Below are positions 51,295 to 60,032 of a stretch of 64,000 nucleotides of DNA, piece by piece. The position numbers and the translations under genes are program-made. Position 1 is the stretch's first letter, and the number at the start of each line of letters is the position of its first letter. Origin of the DNA: Amycolatopsis circi. GTDB lineage: Bacteria > Actinomycetota > Actinomycetes > Mycobacteriales > Pseudonocardiaceae. The notes below the pieces were generated by a model. The model searched no databases. It saw only the letters and a list, made by a program, of their open reading frames with translations, and was not told the DNA's origin. The DNA lies in assembly GCF_003385235.1 (NCBI RefSeq), contig NZ_PQIA01000015.1, positions 1-64,000 on the forward strand, given 5' to 3'.

Positions 51295-52469
51295 GCCGCG
51301 GCCAGCGCGTCGAGAGCGGCGAGCCGCGCCTGGGTCCGCGCCCGGTCGGCCTTCACGATGTCGGTCGCGGCCGACGCGAGCAGCCGCCCGGTCTCGCGCA
51401 GGTCCATCTTGCTGGCCTCGCCGATCGGATCGATCCACTCGTCCGGCACGGACGCAGCGCCGCCGAGCCCGGCGCAAAGCGCACCCGCCATCGACGCGAT
51501 CGAGTCCGCGTCCCGGCCGTAGTTCACCGATCCCAGCACCGCGCCGCGGTAGTCACCCTGGTGTCCCAGCACAAACCCGAGCGCGGCAGGCAATTCCTCG
51601 ATTGCCTTGGTGCGCGACGGCCGCCGCGCGTCCATCGACATCTGCCGGTATTCCGGCCCGACCGAATCGAACGGTGCGACGACCGCGCGGATCTTCCGCG
51701 CGAGCGCCCGCTCCTCGTCGTCGGTCTTGGGCGCGGCCTTCCACCCTTCGAAGGCTTCAACAACCGCCTGCAGCGCGGCCAAAGTCCCGTCGTGCGACAC
51801 CGCGAGCGCGGCCTGCACGACGTCGTCGATCGAGGCACCAGGCGCGACCGAAGCGGCGACCATGGCGGCCAGCACCCCGGCGGCTTCCCGGCCGTAGCTC
51901 GACTGATGCGGCGCGGTCAGATCGATCGCCTCGGCGTACGCCGCCTGCGGATCACCCGGGTTCACCACGCCGACCGGCGCGATGTACATCGCCGCGCCGC
52001 AGTTCACGATGTTGCCGACGCCCGCCTCACGCGGGTCCACGTGCCCGTAGTGCAGCTTCGCGACGATCCACTTCTCGGCGAGGAACACCCGCTGCAGCAG
52101 CAGCGCCGTCGACTCCAGCTCCGGCACCCAGCGCGGTTCACCGATCATCAGCGGCACCAGGTCCTCGGCCATCGAGTACGCGTCGAGGTGCGCGCGGCGC
52201 TTCGCGTAGACCTCCACGATCGCGCGGGTCATCAAGGTGTCGTCGGTGATGTGCCCGTCGCCCTTGTGGTACGGCGCGATCGGGCGCGCGTCCCGCCAGT
52301 TCGGGTACCACGGCGGAACGATCCCGGTCACCCGGCCGCCGTGGCGCTCCTCGATCTGCTCGGGCGTCCACCCTTCGGTCGCGCCGCCGAGCGCGTCCCC
52401 CACTGCCGCACCGGTGATCACTGCCACCGCGCGGTCCTCCAGCCAGGTCACCGGCTTGCGTCCCTTCAT
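51291..52469 (-). CDS. ADP-ribosylglycohydrolase family protein, canonical motif
   Basis: 392 residues with the standard layout: GAAVGDALGGATEG, Mg-binding HITDDTLM (about 75), and late GSVNYGRDADSIASMAGALCAG. It should be a functional N- or O-glycosidic hydrolase of a ribosyl-type bond. It sits between the ABC transporter genes and the variant paralogue, overlapping the latter by ATGA. Precedent: E. coli yegU lies beside a nucleoside-type transporter gene (yegT) and a PfkB kinase gene (yegV). Confidence 0.87.
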   Translation of the reverse strand: MKGRKPVTWLEDRAVAVITGAAVGDALGGATEGWTPEQIEERHGGRVTGIVPPWYPNWRDARPIAPYHKGDGHITDDTLMTRAIVEVYAKRRAHLDAYSMAEDLVPLMIGEPRWVPELESTALLLQRVFLAEKWIVAKLHYGHVDPREAGVGNIVNCGAAMYIAPVGVVNPGDPQAAYAEAIDLTAPHQSSYGREAAGVLAAMVAASVAPGASIDDVVQAALAVSHDGTLAALQAVVEAFEGWKAAPKTDDEERALARKIRAVVAPFDSVGPEYRQMSMDARRPSRTKAIEELPAALGFVLGHQGDYRGAVLGSVNYGRDADSIASMAGALCAGLGGAASVPDEWIDPIGEASKMDLRETGRLLASAATDIVKADRARTQARLAALDALAAA

Positions 52470-52538
52470 TCGCCGGCGCGGGCATGCCGCCCGCGCCTGT
52501 TGTGCGCGCCGGGGTCGCGAAGGACCCCGGCGCGGCGG

Positions 52539-53822
52539 TCACTTGCCGACGCTCTTCCAGCCGTCCTTCAGTTGCTGCGCCAGCGTGTTCGCGTCGATCT
52601 GGTTCGCCAGGAAGCGCTGGTAGGCAGGCGTCGCGACAGTGTCCTTCCACTGCGCGTACTTGCCGGCGAACAAATACGGCGCCGAGGTCAGGTACTTGCC
52701 CGAGGCCAGGATGGTGCTCCAGCCCTTCTTCGCACTGAGCTTCTTGTCCAGCGCTTCGCGAGCGGAGTTGCTCGCCGGGATCAGCGTGTCGGCTTCGTTG
52801 AGCGCGGCGAGGTTCTCGGTGTTGGTGAAGTAGTCCAGGAACTTCGCGGCCTGCTCGACGTGCTTCGAGTCCTTGTTCACCGACAGCGTCTGCGGGTTGG
52901 CGGCCTGCGCCGGTCCGGCCGGGCCGGCGATCGGGGGCAGCGCGACCCAGTCGAGGTCCTTCGGGGCGTCCTTCTCGATGTTCGCCGCCTGGTACGAACC
53001 CTGCACGGTCATCGCGACCTGGCCCGCGTAGAACGGGGCCAGCGCCTTGCCGCCGGACTGGGTCAGCGTCACCGGCAGGATCGAGTGGTCGGTCGCGTTC
53101 ATGTCGTGCACCAGCTGCGGCAGCGCCATTTCGCCCTGGCCGACGCTGATCTGCGCCTGGTCGCCGGTGCCTTCGAAGTACTTGCCGCCGAACGCCGGAG
53201 CCATCGCCACGAACGTCGCGGTCGGGCTCGACAAGCCCCAGCCGAGGCCGTACTTGCCGTCCTTGGTGGCGGTCTTGGCCATCTGGCGCAACTGGTCCCA
53301 GGTCATCGTTTCGCCGGTCGGAATCTGCGCGCCGGACTGCTCCAGCAGCTTCTTGTTCGCGAAGACCACATAGGACTGAAGCTCGGTCGGGTAGGCGACG
53401 ACCTTGCTGTCGACCGTCACCGAGTCGAGCACGCCCTTCGGGATGTCCGCGCGCTTTTGCTCGGACAGGTAAGGGGAGAGGTCGGCGAGGTAGCCGTCGG
53501 TCGCGAACGGCCCGATCCCGGCGGCTTCGTAGTGCACGATGTCCGGCGCGGTGCCCGCGTTGAACTGGGTGATCAGCTTGTCGTAGGCGCTGTCCCAGCC
53601 GGCCTGGACGACCTTGACCTGCGTGTCCGGATGCGCCTGGTTCCACGCCCCGACGATCTTGTTCGTGGCGGCGATCGCGGCGGGCTGGTCCGACAGCGAC
53701 TGGAAGGTGAGGGTGACCGGCCCGCCGTCCCCGCTGCCGCTGTCCGCGCCGCTGCCGCACGCCGCGGCGAGCAGGCTGGTGAGGGCGAGGCTGGCGGCGA
53801 TGGCCGCGCGTCGTGTCTTCAT
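52539..53822 (-). CDS. ABC transporter substrate-binding lipoprotein, carbohydrate type
   Basis: Lipoprotein signal MKTRRAAIAASLALTSLLAAAC with the lipobox Cys at 22. A 400-residue two-lobed binding protein of the family 1 sugar type follows (VTLTFQSLSDQPAAIAATNK, YPTELQSYVVFANKKLLEQS, AMTVQGSYQAANIEKDAP). It delivers the ligand to the two permeases encoded immediately upstream in the operon. No ATPase gene is present, as is usual for actinobacterial sugar importers that share a central MsiK-type ATPase. Confidence 0.9.
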   Translation of the reverse strand: MKTRRAAIAASLALTSLLAAACGSGADSGSGDGGPVTLTFQSLSDQPAAIAATNKIVGAWNQAHPDTQVKVVQAGWDSAYDKLITQFNAGTAPDIVHYEAAGIGPFATDGYLADLSPYLSEQKRADIPKGVLDSVTVDSKVVAYPTELQSYVVFANKKLLEQSGAQIPTGETMTWDQLRQMAKTATKDGKYGLGWGLSSPTATFVAMAPAFGGKYFEGTGDQAQISVGQGEMALPQLVHDMNATDHSILPVTLTQSGGKALAPFYAGQVAMTVQGSYQAANIEKDAPKDLDWVALPPIAGPAGPAQAANPQTLSVNKDSKHVEQAAKFLDYFTNTENLAALNEADTLIPASNSAREALDKKLSAKKGWSTILASGKYLTSAPYLFAGKYAQWKDTVATPAYQRFLANQIDANTLAQQLKDGWKSVGK

Positions 53823-53860
53823 CGACCGACCTTTCGAGGGTGTTTCCGATGGGGTGGGGC

Positions 53861-54688
53861 TCATCCCTTCACCGCCCCGGCCATGAGGCCGCCGGTGAGT
53901 TTCTTCCGCAGGAGGCTGAAGAAGGCGATGCTCGGGATCGCCGCGAGCACGGCGCCCGCGGCCAGCGGACCGAGGGCGACCTTGCCCTCGCCGCCGATGA
54001 ACATGGTGAGCGTGATCGGCAGCGTGTAGTTCTCCGGCGACTGCAGCAGCACCAGCGCGAAGAAGAACTCGTTCCACGACGAGACGAAGCTGAACATCGC
54101 GGTCGCGACCACGCCCGGGGCCAGCAGCGGGAACACGATGGTGCGCAGCACGGTGAACCGGGTCGCGCCGTCCATCGCCCCGGCCTCCTCCAGGTCGACC
54201 GGGATCGCCGCGACGTAGCCCTGCAGCATCCACAGCGCGAACGGGAGGATGTAGGTGGTGTGCACGAGCGTCAGCCCGACGAGGCTGTCGGCGAGGCCGA
54301 GCGTCCGCAGCACGAGGAACAGCGGCAGGATCACCAGCACCACCGGGAACACCTGGCTGACCAGGATCCAGGTGACGCCCGCGACGCGCAGCTTGCCTTT
54401 GAGCCGGGCCAGCACGTAGGCCGCGGGCACCGAGATCAGGATCGCGAGCACGGTGCTGGCCAGCGCGACCAGCAGGCTGTTGAACGCCGAATGCAGCAGG
54501 CCCTGGCGGGAGAGCGCTTCGCCGTAGTTGTCCCAGTGCCATTCGCTCGGGACCAGGTTGACCGAGAGCGAGTTCAGCTCCGCCGACGACTTCACCGACG
54601 CGGAAATCAGCCACAGCAACGGGAAACCGAGGAACAGCAGGTACAGCACGAGAGCCAGGTACTGCGCGGGGCGCACGGACCAGCGCAT
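53861..54688 (-). CDS. ABC sugar permease, MalG type
   Basis: Six-segment permease of 275 residues. The coupling EAA loop reads EEAGAMDGATRFTVLRTIVFPLLAP, and the C-terminal LLRKKLTGGLMAGAVKG is the standard MalG end. It starts 3 bp after the MalF-type permease gene. Confidence 0.92.
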   Translation of the reverse strand: MRWSVRPAQYLALVLYLLFLGFPLLWLISASVKSSAELNSLSVNLVPSEWHWDNYGEALSRQGLLHSAFNSLLVALASTVLAILISVPAAYVLARLKGKLRVAGVTWILVSQVFPVVLVILPLFLVLRTLGLADSLVGLTLVHTTYILPFALWMLQGYVAAIPVDLEEAGAMDGATRFTVLRTIVFPLLAPGVVATAMFSFVSSWNEFFFALVLLQSPENYTLPITLTMFIGGEGKVALGPLAAGAVLAAIPSIAFFSLLRKKLTGGLMAGAVKG

Positions 54689-54691
54689 CGG

Positions 54692-55645
54692 TCACCGCCC
54701 CCTTTCCGGGCGGTCGCCGCGGAACTGCGACCGCAGGTAGATCGCGAGCAGCGCGACGACCACGACGACGAGGACCAGCCCCATCGCGGCGGCGTAGCCG
54801 ATCTCGCGGTTCTTGAACGCTTCGAGGTAGACGAACAGCACCGGAACCATGGTTTTTCCGCCTGGCCCGCCCGCGGTGAGAACGTAAACGAGCGAGAACG
54901 AATTGAAGTTCCAGATAAAATTGAGAGAGGTAATAGAGCTGACGATGGGGCGCATGCTCGGCCACGTCACCGCGGTGAATCGCCGCCATGCGCCAGCGCC
55001 GTCCACGGCTGCCGCTTCGTGCAGTTCGGCCGGGATCTGTTGCAGGCCAGCCAGAAGCGTCACGGTGGTCTGCGGCATGCCGACCCAGACGCCGACCACG
55101 ATCACCGCGGGCAAGGCGGTATTGAAATCGCCCAGCCAGTTGATTCCGTCCGGCAATCCGATGCTGCCGAGGAAGGCGTTGAGCGGTCCGCCGTTGGCCG
55201 AGTAGATCATTTGCCACATAATCGCGACGACCACTGGCGGCATCGCCCACGGAATGAGCGCGAGCACCCTCGTGAGGCCCTGGAGTTTGAGGCCGGAGTT
55301 GAGCAGCAGCGCAAGACCCATCGCGGCGGCCAACTGCAGGACGGTCACCCCGACCGTCCAAATCAGACCGATCCGGAGCGAGTCCCAGAACAGCGAGTTC
55401 CCGCCGAGGCGGACGAAGTTGTCGATCCCGGCGAAGCCGAAGTCCGGATGCCGCACCAGCCGGGTGTCGGTGAACGCCAGCACGATGCCGATGACCAGCG
55501 GGGCCACCGACAGCACCAGGATCGGGATCAGCGACGGCATCACCAGTGCGATCGCCTCGCGGCGGCGCGTGCGGGCCTGCGTGGTCTTCTTCGGGCGCGG
55601 CGGGGGAGCGGGGGCGGCTCGCCTCGGCTGCGTCGCGGTGGTCAT
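54692..55645 (-). CDS. ABC sugar permease, MalF type
   Basis: 317 residues: a proline/basic N-terminal tail, then six membrane segments. The EAA loop is HEAAAVDGAGAWRRFTAVTWPSMRP. It pairs with the MalG-type permease. Its start overlaps the LacI repressor stop by ATGA, so regulator and importer are co-translated. Confidence 0.92.
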   Translation of the reverse strand: MTTATQPRRAAPAPPPRPKKTTQARTRRREAIALVMPSLIPILVLSVAPLVIGIVLAFTDTRLVRHPDFGFAGIDNFVRLGGNSLFWDSLRIGLIWTVGVTVLQLAAAMGLALLLNSGLKLQGLTRVLALIPWAMPPVVVAIMWQMIYSANGGPLNAFLGSIGLPDGINWLGDFNTALPAVIVVGVWVGMPQTTVTLLAGLQQIPAELHEAAAVDGAGAWRRFTAVTWPSMRPIVSSITSLNFIWNFNSFSLVYVLTAGGPGGKTMVPVLFVYLEAFKNREIGYAAAMGLVLVVVVVALLAIYLRSQFRGDRPERGR

Positions 55646-56667
55646 TCCGTGTCCTCCACGTTCTGGTCCACGGTGGATTCCCGGACGAACAGCTCGGTGC
55701 CGACCGAGATCTGCTGCGCCGGGGCGTCCGCGTCGTCCGCGAGTCCGAGCATGAGCCGGGCGGCGGCGCGCCCGCGCTCGGCGGAGCCGAGGGACACGCT
55801 GGTCAACCGGGGCAGGAAAACCTGCCCGAGTTCGGTGTCGTCCATGCCGGTGATCGCGACGTCGCGCGGGATGCCGAGCCCCAGTTCCCGGGCGGCGCGG
55901 ATGGCCCCGATGGCGAGGAGGTCGTTGGCCGCCACGATCGCGTCCGGCCTTTGTGGACGGTCGAGCAGCTTCCGGGCGGCCTCGATCCCCGCCGCGACAG
56001 TGAAATCGGCCGCGACCTCGACGTCCGTCTTGGCGGCGAAGTCCTTTGCGGACACCGCTTCGTCGAACCCGCGCTGCCGTGACGAGCCGGGCGTGGTGTC
56101 GAGCGGCCCGTTGAGGAAGCCGATCCGGCGGCGTCCCAGGGAAACGACGTGCTGCACCGCCGCGCCGATCCCGGCCGCGGAATCCGTGGAAACCGAACTG
56201 ATCCCGCGATCGCTCATCGCGCGCCCGATCACCACGACCGGCACCGGGGCTTGACCGATCTGCTCGATCAGCTCGTCGTCGGTGCGCAGCGGAATCACGA
56301 TCATGCCGTCGACGAATCCGCCGTGCAGGCTGTGCATCAGTTCCGCGGTCGACGCCGCAGTGTCCCCAGTGGACATCACCACGACCCGATAACCGTGCGG
56401 CGCGAGGACTTCGTGAATGCCGCGCATGATCTCTACGTAGACCGGGTTGCCGATGTCCGCCACCGCGAACGCGATCTGCGACGTCTTCTTCAACCGCAAC
56501 GACCGCCCGATCGCGTCCGCGCTGTACCCGAGTTCGGCCGCGGCGGCCCGCACGCGCTCGACCATCGCCTTGCTCGCGCCGGTCCCGTGCAGCGCGCGCG
56601 AGGTCGAAGCCAGCGACACGCCGGCGCGCTCGGCCACCTGGATCAGCGTGGCTCGGGTTGACGTCAT
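55642..56667 (-). CDS. LacI-family repressor of the glycoside catabolic operon
   Basis: N-terminal LacI HTH (TLIQVAERAGVSLASTSRALHG) with hinge GRSLRLKKTSQIAFAV, then a periplasmic-binding-fold effector domain ending LFVRESTVD. It is the first gene of the leftward operon and two perfect TGGAAACGTTTCCA sites lie 48 and 81 bp upstream of its start, so it is probably autoregulated and controls all ten genes. The inducer should be the substrate or an intermediate. Confidence 0.92.
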   Translation of the reverse strand: MTSTRATLIQVAERAGVSLASTSRALHGTGASKAMVERVRAAAAELGYSADAIGRSLRLKKTSQIAFAVADIGNPVYVEIMRGIHEVLAPHGYRVVVMSTGDTAASTAELMHSLHGGFVDGMIVIPLRTDDELIEQIGQAPVPVVVIGRAMSDRGISSVSTDSAAGIGAAVQHVVSLGRRRIGFLNGPLDTTPGSSRQRGFDEAVSAKDFAAKTDVEVAADFTVAAGIEAARKLLDRPQRPDAIVAANDLLAIGAIRAARELGLGIPRDVAITGMDDTELGQVFLPRLTSVSLGSAERGRAAARLMLGLADDADAPAQQISVGTELFVRESTVDQNVEDTE

Positions 56668-56714
56668 CGTCCCTCCCAGTCGGACACAGCGAGCAGCGGT
56701 GCGGATACTGCTGC

Positions 56715-56761
56715 TGGAAACGTTTCCAAGCTACGTTTCAGTGGTTCTGGAAACGTTTCCA
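56715..56761. promoter_or_regulatory. Two LacI operators
   Basis: TGGAAACGTTTCCA occurs at 56715-56728 and again at 56748-56761, each a perfect 14-bp palindrome with the central CG typical of LacI-family operators. The centres are 33 bp apart, about three helical turns, which would let a tetramer or paired dimers bind one face of the DNA. They lie in front of the LacI gene. Confidence 0.88.
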
Positions 56762-56837
56762 AGCGGTGTCCGGAATCATGTCACCCGGATGGCGGACGTG
56801 TCAACGGAGCTGTCGCGGGGTCCCGGGATCTGTGATG

Positions 56838-57392
56838 TCAGCGTGACGTGCGCTGGTCCGCGCGGACGACATCCGCCGCCGAGGGGGCGTGGTCCGGATC
56901 GGTCAGCCACTGCAGCGCGGTCCCCACCAGCAGCGAGTAGTAATGCGCGCCGACCGCGTGGACGTCCTTCGGATCGGCGTCGGGTCCCAGATCGCCGAAC
57001 GCGCGCGCGAGTCCGACGCGTGCCAGCTGCTGGCCTTCGGCGTTGATCTTCCGGACCTTCTCGTCGTGCTGCAGGTAGCTGACGCTCTCGAAGTTCACGA
57101 ACCACAGCTCGCGGTGCTCCCGGATCGACTCGATGATCCGCGCCCAGCGCCGCTCCGGTCCGGCCTTTTCGTCGTCCGGGTCGGAGAGGACGGCGAACAG
57201 CATCTCGCCCCACTCGGTGTTCAGGTCGGACAGCGCCTGCGTGAGCAGCTGTTCCTTCGAGCCGAAGTGGTAGTTGATCGACGCCTGGTTGGCCCCGGAG
57301 GCGGCGACGAGGTCACGCACGGTCGTGCGCGCGTAACCGGCTTTGAGGAGGCATTCCCGGGCGGCGGTGATCAGGTTCTCGCGGTGTCCCAC
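56838..57392 (-). CDS. TetR-family regulator
   Basis: N-terminal HTH with AARECLLKAGYARTTVRDLVAAS and the YHFGSKEQLL helix, typical of TetR. The C-terminal ligand domain (about 60-184) has no close named match. The GTG start at 57392 faces the ABC ATPase gene 66 bp away, which it likely represses together with the permease. Confidence 0.87.
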   Translation of the reverse strand: MGHRENLITAARECLLKAGYARTTVRDLVAASGANQASINYHFGSKEQLLTQALSDLNTEWGEMLFAVLSDPDDEKAGPERRWARIIESIREHRELWFVNFESVSYLQHDEKVRKINAEGQQLARVGLARAFGDLGPDADPKDVHAVGAHYYSLLVGTALQWLTDPDHAPSAADVVRADQRTSR

Positions 57393-57412
57393 GCGTGCTA
57401 CCGTAACATGTA

Positions 57413-57435
57413 AACGTTCGTTTTAAACGGGCGTT
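57413..57435. promoter_or_regulatory. Candidate TetR operator
   Basis: AACGTTCGTTT (57413-57423) and AAACGGGCGTT (57425-57435) are inverted around a single T with two mismatches. The site lies between the divergent TetR and ABC ATPase starts, on the A/T-rich part of the promoter. Confidence 0.6.
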
Positions 57436-57458
57436 CATAACTCTGGGAGGACTGCAAG

Positions 57459-58220
57459 ATGACCGCACCCGCGATCCGCACCCGGCGGCTGCGCTGCCGC
57501 TTCGAAGGCGAAGGCGGCCCGGTCGACGCACTGCGCGGCGTAGACCTGGACGTCCCGCGCGGCGCCTTCGCCGCGATCATGGGCCCGTCGGGCTCAGGAA
57601 AGACGACCTTGCTGCACTGCGCCGCCGGCCTGCGCACCCCGACCGAAGGCGCCGTCGAACTGGACGGCACCGATCTGTCTACTTTGGACGAACCACGCCT
57701 CGCCGAGCTGAGGCGCCAGCGGATCGGCTTCGTGTTTCAGCAGTTCAACCTGCTGCCCGCGCTGACGGCGGAGGAGAACATCGAACTGCCGTTGCGGTTG
57801 GACGGTCGCAACCCAGACCCGAAGCGCATAGCGGCCTTGCTGGCGCAGGTCGGACTCGCGCAGCGCGGGGGACACCGGCCGGGCCAGCTTTCCGGCGGAC
57901 AGCAGCAGCGGGTGGCCGTGGCCCGCGCGCTGGTGACGGATCCGGAGGTGGTTTTCGCGGACGAACCGACTGGCGCGCTGGACATCCGCAGCGCACGGGA
58001 GGTGCTGGGCTTGCTGCGGAGTCTGGCGGACCGGGGGCAGACGATCGTGATGGTGACGCACGATCCGGTGGCCGCGTCCTATGCCGACGCGGTGCTGTTC
58101 CTGGCGGACGGGCTGGTGGTCGACCAACTGGCCCGGCCGACCGCGGCGACGGTGGCGAACCGGATGGCGGCGCTCGTGGAGTCCGCCGAGCGGGCGGCTG
58201 ACGCGGTGGGCGCCCGATGA
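57459..58220 (+). CDS. ABC transporter ATPase, FtsE/LolD/MacB type
   Basis: 253-residue ATPase: Walker [11 protein letters not shown]-loop [10 protein letters not shown], signature [15 protein letters not shown], Walker [13 protein letters not shown] and switch His in VTHDP. It partners the FtsX-like permease downstream, giving a type VII exporter or membrane-stress device. Start ATG 57459 with GGGAGG upstream. A 462-bp stretch with tandem repeats separates it from the permease gene. Confidence 0.92.
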   Translation: MTAPAIRTRRLRCRFEGEGGPVDALRGVDLDVPRGAFAAIMGPSGSGKTTLLHCAAGLRTPTEGAVELDGTDLSTLDEPRLAELRRQRIGFVFQQFNLLPALTAEENIELPLRLDGRNPDPKRIAALLAQVGLAQRGGHRPGQLSGGQQQRVAVARALVTDPEVVFADEPTGALDIRSAREVLGLLRSLADRGQTIVMVTHDPVAASYADAVLFLADGLVVDQLARPTAATVANRMAALVESAERAADAVGAR

Positions 58221-58690
58221 GGCGGCACGGTTGTTCGTCGCCGAGCGGGCCGGAACGCCCGGCGGAGACAGCAAGATCGAAGGGGGATTGACGTGGCGGG
58301 ACTTGCTTTGCGGCTGTTCGGCGATCACCGTGCCGAGCGGTCGTGCGGTGTTCGTCGAGACAGCGTTGGCGGTGTGCCCGGTGACGTTCTCGGGCATCGC
58401 GTGCTCGGCGAGGTCGCGTGCGCTGGCCGTGAACCCGAAGGGGAATTGACGTGGTGAGAGTTGCTTTGCGGCTGTTGGGCGATCGGCGTGTCGCGGCCGT
58501 GACGACCGGCCGTGCGGTGCTCGGTGAGGTCGCGTGTGCTGGCCGTGAATCCGAAGGGGAATTGACGTGGTGAGACTCGCTTTGCGGCTGTTGAGCGATC
58601 AGCGTGCCACGGCCGTGGCGATCGGTCGTGTGGTGCTCGGTGTGATCGCGCGTGCTGGCCGTGAATCCGAAGGGGAAGTGACATGCTGAA
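58221..58690 (+). repeat. Tandem diverged copies of the permease translation-start region
   Basis: Three units precede the true permease start. Starts (GTG) are at 58293, 58451/58454 and 58567/58570; the period is 116 bp (158 for the first, which carries a 42-bp insert). Each begins like the permease itself (V-RLALRLL.D.RA.AV..GR against MLKLALRLFGHHRAAAVATG), then runs on as VLGEVACAGRESEGELTW and stops. The stop of the first two units overlaps the next start (gTGA), and the third ends ATGCTGA over the real ATG at 58683. Each is preceded by GAAGGGGA. A degenerate fourth end-fragment lies at 58221-58292. Confidence 0.85.
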
Positions 58691-60008
58691 ACTCGCTCTG
58701 CGACTATTCGGCCACCACCGCGCCGCAGCCGTGGCCACCGGTTTGGTCGCGCTCGTCGGGATGGCGCTGGTGGTCGCGATGGCCGCACTGCTCGGCACCG
58801 GCCTGTCCGGCTCCACGGCGCCGGCCGATCGGGGGTTTCTCACGCAGTTTCCGCTCATTCTGGGCGGCTGGGTGGTGGCGATCGTCGTGTTCGCGATGGT
58901 GTCGACGATCGGCGTGACGCTCGCCGCGCGGTCCGGCGAGATCGGCGGGTTGCGGCTGATCGGGGCGGCGCCGCGGCAAATCCGCGTTCTCGTCTCGATG
59001 GAGACTCTCGCGATCACCGCCGTGGCCGCCTTGCCTGGCCTGGGGCTTGGCTACCTGCTCGGGCTTTTGCTGCTGAGCGGCGTGCGTTCCGCCGGGCTCA
59101 CCGCGCCGAGCACGTCCTTCGCGCCCGGGATCGGGCTGCCGCTGGTCGGCGCCGCGGTGGTGCTGCTGGCCGGAGTCCTCGCGGCGTGGATCGGCAGCCG
59201 CGGTCCGGCTCGGCGGAGTCCGGTGGAGGAAGAGTCCGGCCCGCGGCGGGTGAGGTCGGCGCGGCCGCGGCGGATCGCGGCGATCGTGTTGCTGGCGGCG
59301 GGTTTCGGTTCGGCGAGCGCGGTGCTCGCCTTGCCCGCCGACAATATCGCGACGACCGGGATGACCGGTCCCGCCGTGGTGCTGTGCTCGATCGGGTTGG
59401 CCATCCTGGCCCCGGAACTGCTCACCGCGGCGAACCGGATCGTCGGCCGCCTGTCGCGCGGGGCGAAGAACGCCGAAGCGCATCTGGCGGGCGTCAACCT
59501 GCGCGCCGCTCCGGAACGCGCCCGGCCGATCGTCACCTTTCTGACGCTGCTGGTCGGCGTCTCCGCAGGCACGCTGGCCATGCAGGGAATCGAAAATCAG
59601 CACAGCGTCCCGGGCAGCGCCGCCGACGTGCTGGCGTCGATCAACTACCTGGTCGTCGTGCTGATCTCGCTGTTCATGGCGATCGCGCTGACCAACAACC
59701 TGGTGGCCGCGATCGGCGACCGCCGGACGGAGTTCGCGACGCTCTCGCTGATCGGCTCGACCGTCCGGCAGATCCGCGGCATGCTCCTGCGCGAAACCGC
59801 CGCCGCGACGCTGCTCGCGATTGTCGTGGCGGTGGTGGGTTCGGTGCTGTGCGTCCTGCCGTTCTCGATCGTCAAGACGGGCGGTCCGGCGGCCGCGTTC
59901 AGTGTTGTGCCCTTTGCGGTGAGCGCCGTTTTCGGGGGAGGGGTGGTGTTGCTGGTGACGTCGGTGGCCGGGGCGCGGGTGATTCGCGCCGCGGCGGTCG
60001 CCGGGTAG
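58683..60008 (+). CDS. ABC transporter permease, FtsX/MacB type
   Basis: A 441-residue permease with two FtsX cores: four-segment halves around GWVVAIVVFAMVSTIGVTLA / EIGGLRLIGAAPRQIRVLV (about 60-165) and VVLISLFMAIALTNNLVAAI / EFATLSLIGSTVRQIRGMLL (about 320-420). Each is followed by the signature RLIGAA or SLIGST coupling loop. The two extracytoplasmic segments are short, as in drug/antimicrobial-peptide exporters. It pairs with the ATPase at 57459 and is preceded by tandem copies of its own start. Confidence 0.9.
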   Translation: MLKLALRLFGHHRAAAVATGLVALVGMALVVAMAALLGTGLSGSTAPADRGFLTQFPLILGGWVVAIVVFAMVSTIGVTLAARSGEIGGLRLIGAAPRQIRVLVSMETLAITAVAALPGLGLGYLLGLLLLSGVRSAGLTAPSTSFAPGIGLPLVGAAVVLLAGVLAAWIGSRGPARRSPVEEESGPRRVRSARPRRIAAIVLLAAGFGSASAVLALPADNIATTGMTGPAVVLCSIGLAILAPELLTAANRIVGRLSRGAKNAEAHLAGVNLRAAPERARPIVTFLTLLVGVSAGTLAMQGIENQHSVPGSAADVLASINYLVVVLISLFMAIALTNNLVAAIGDRRTEFATLSLIGSTVRQIRGMLLRETAAATLLAIVVAVVGSVLCVLPFSIVKTGGPAAAFSVVPFAVSAVFGGGVVLLVTSVAGARVIRAAAVAG

Positions 60009-60032
60009 CCGGTCGCTTGCGATACTCGGTGC

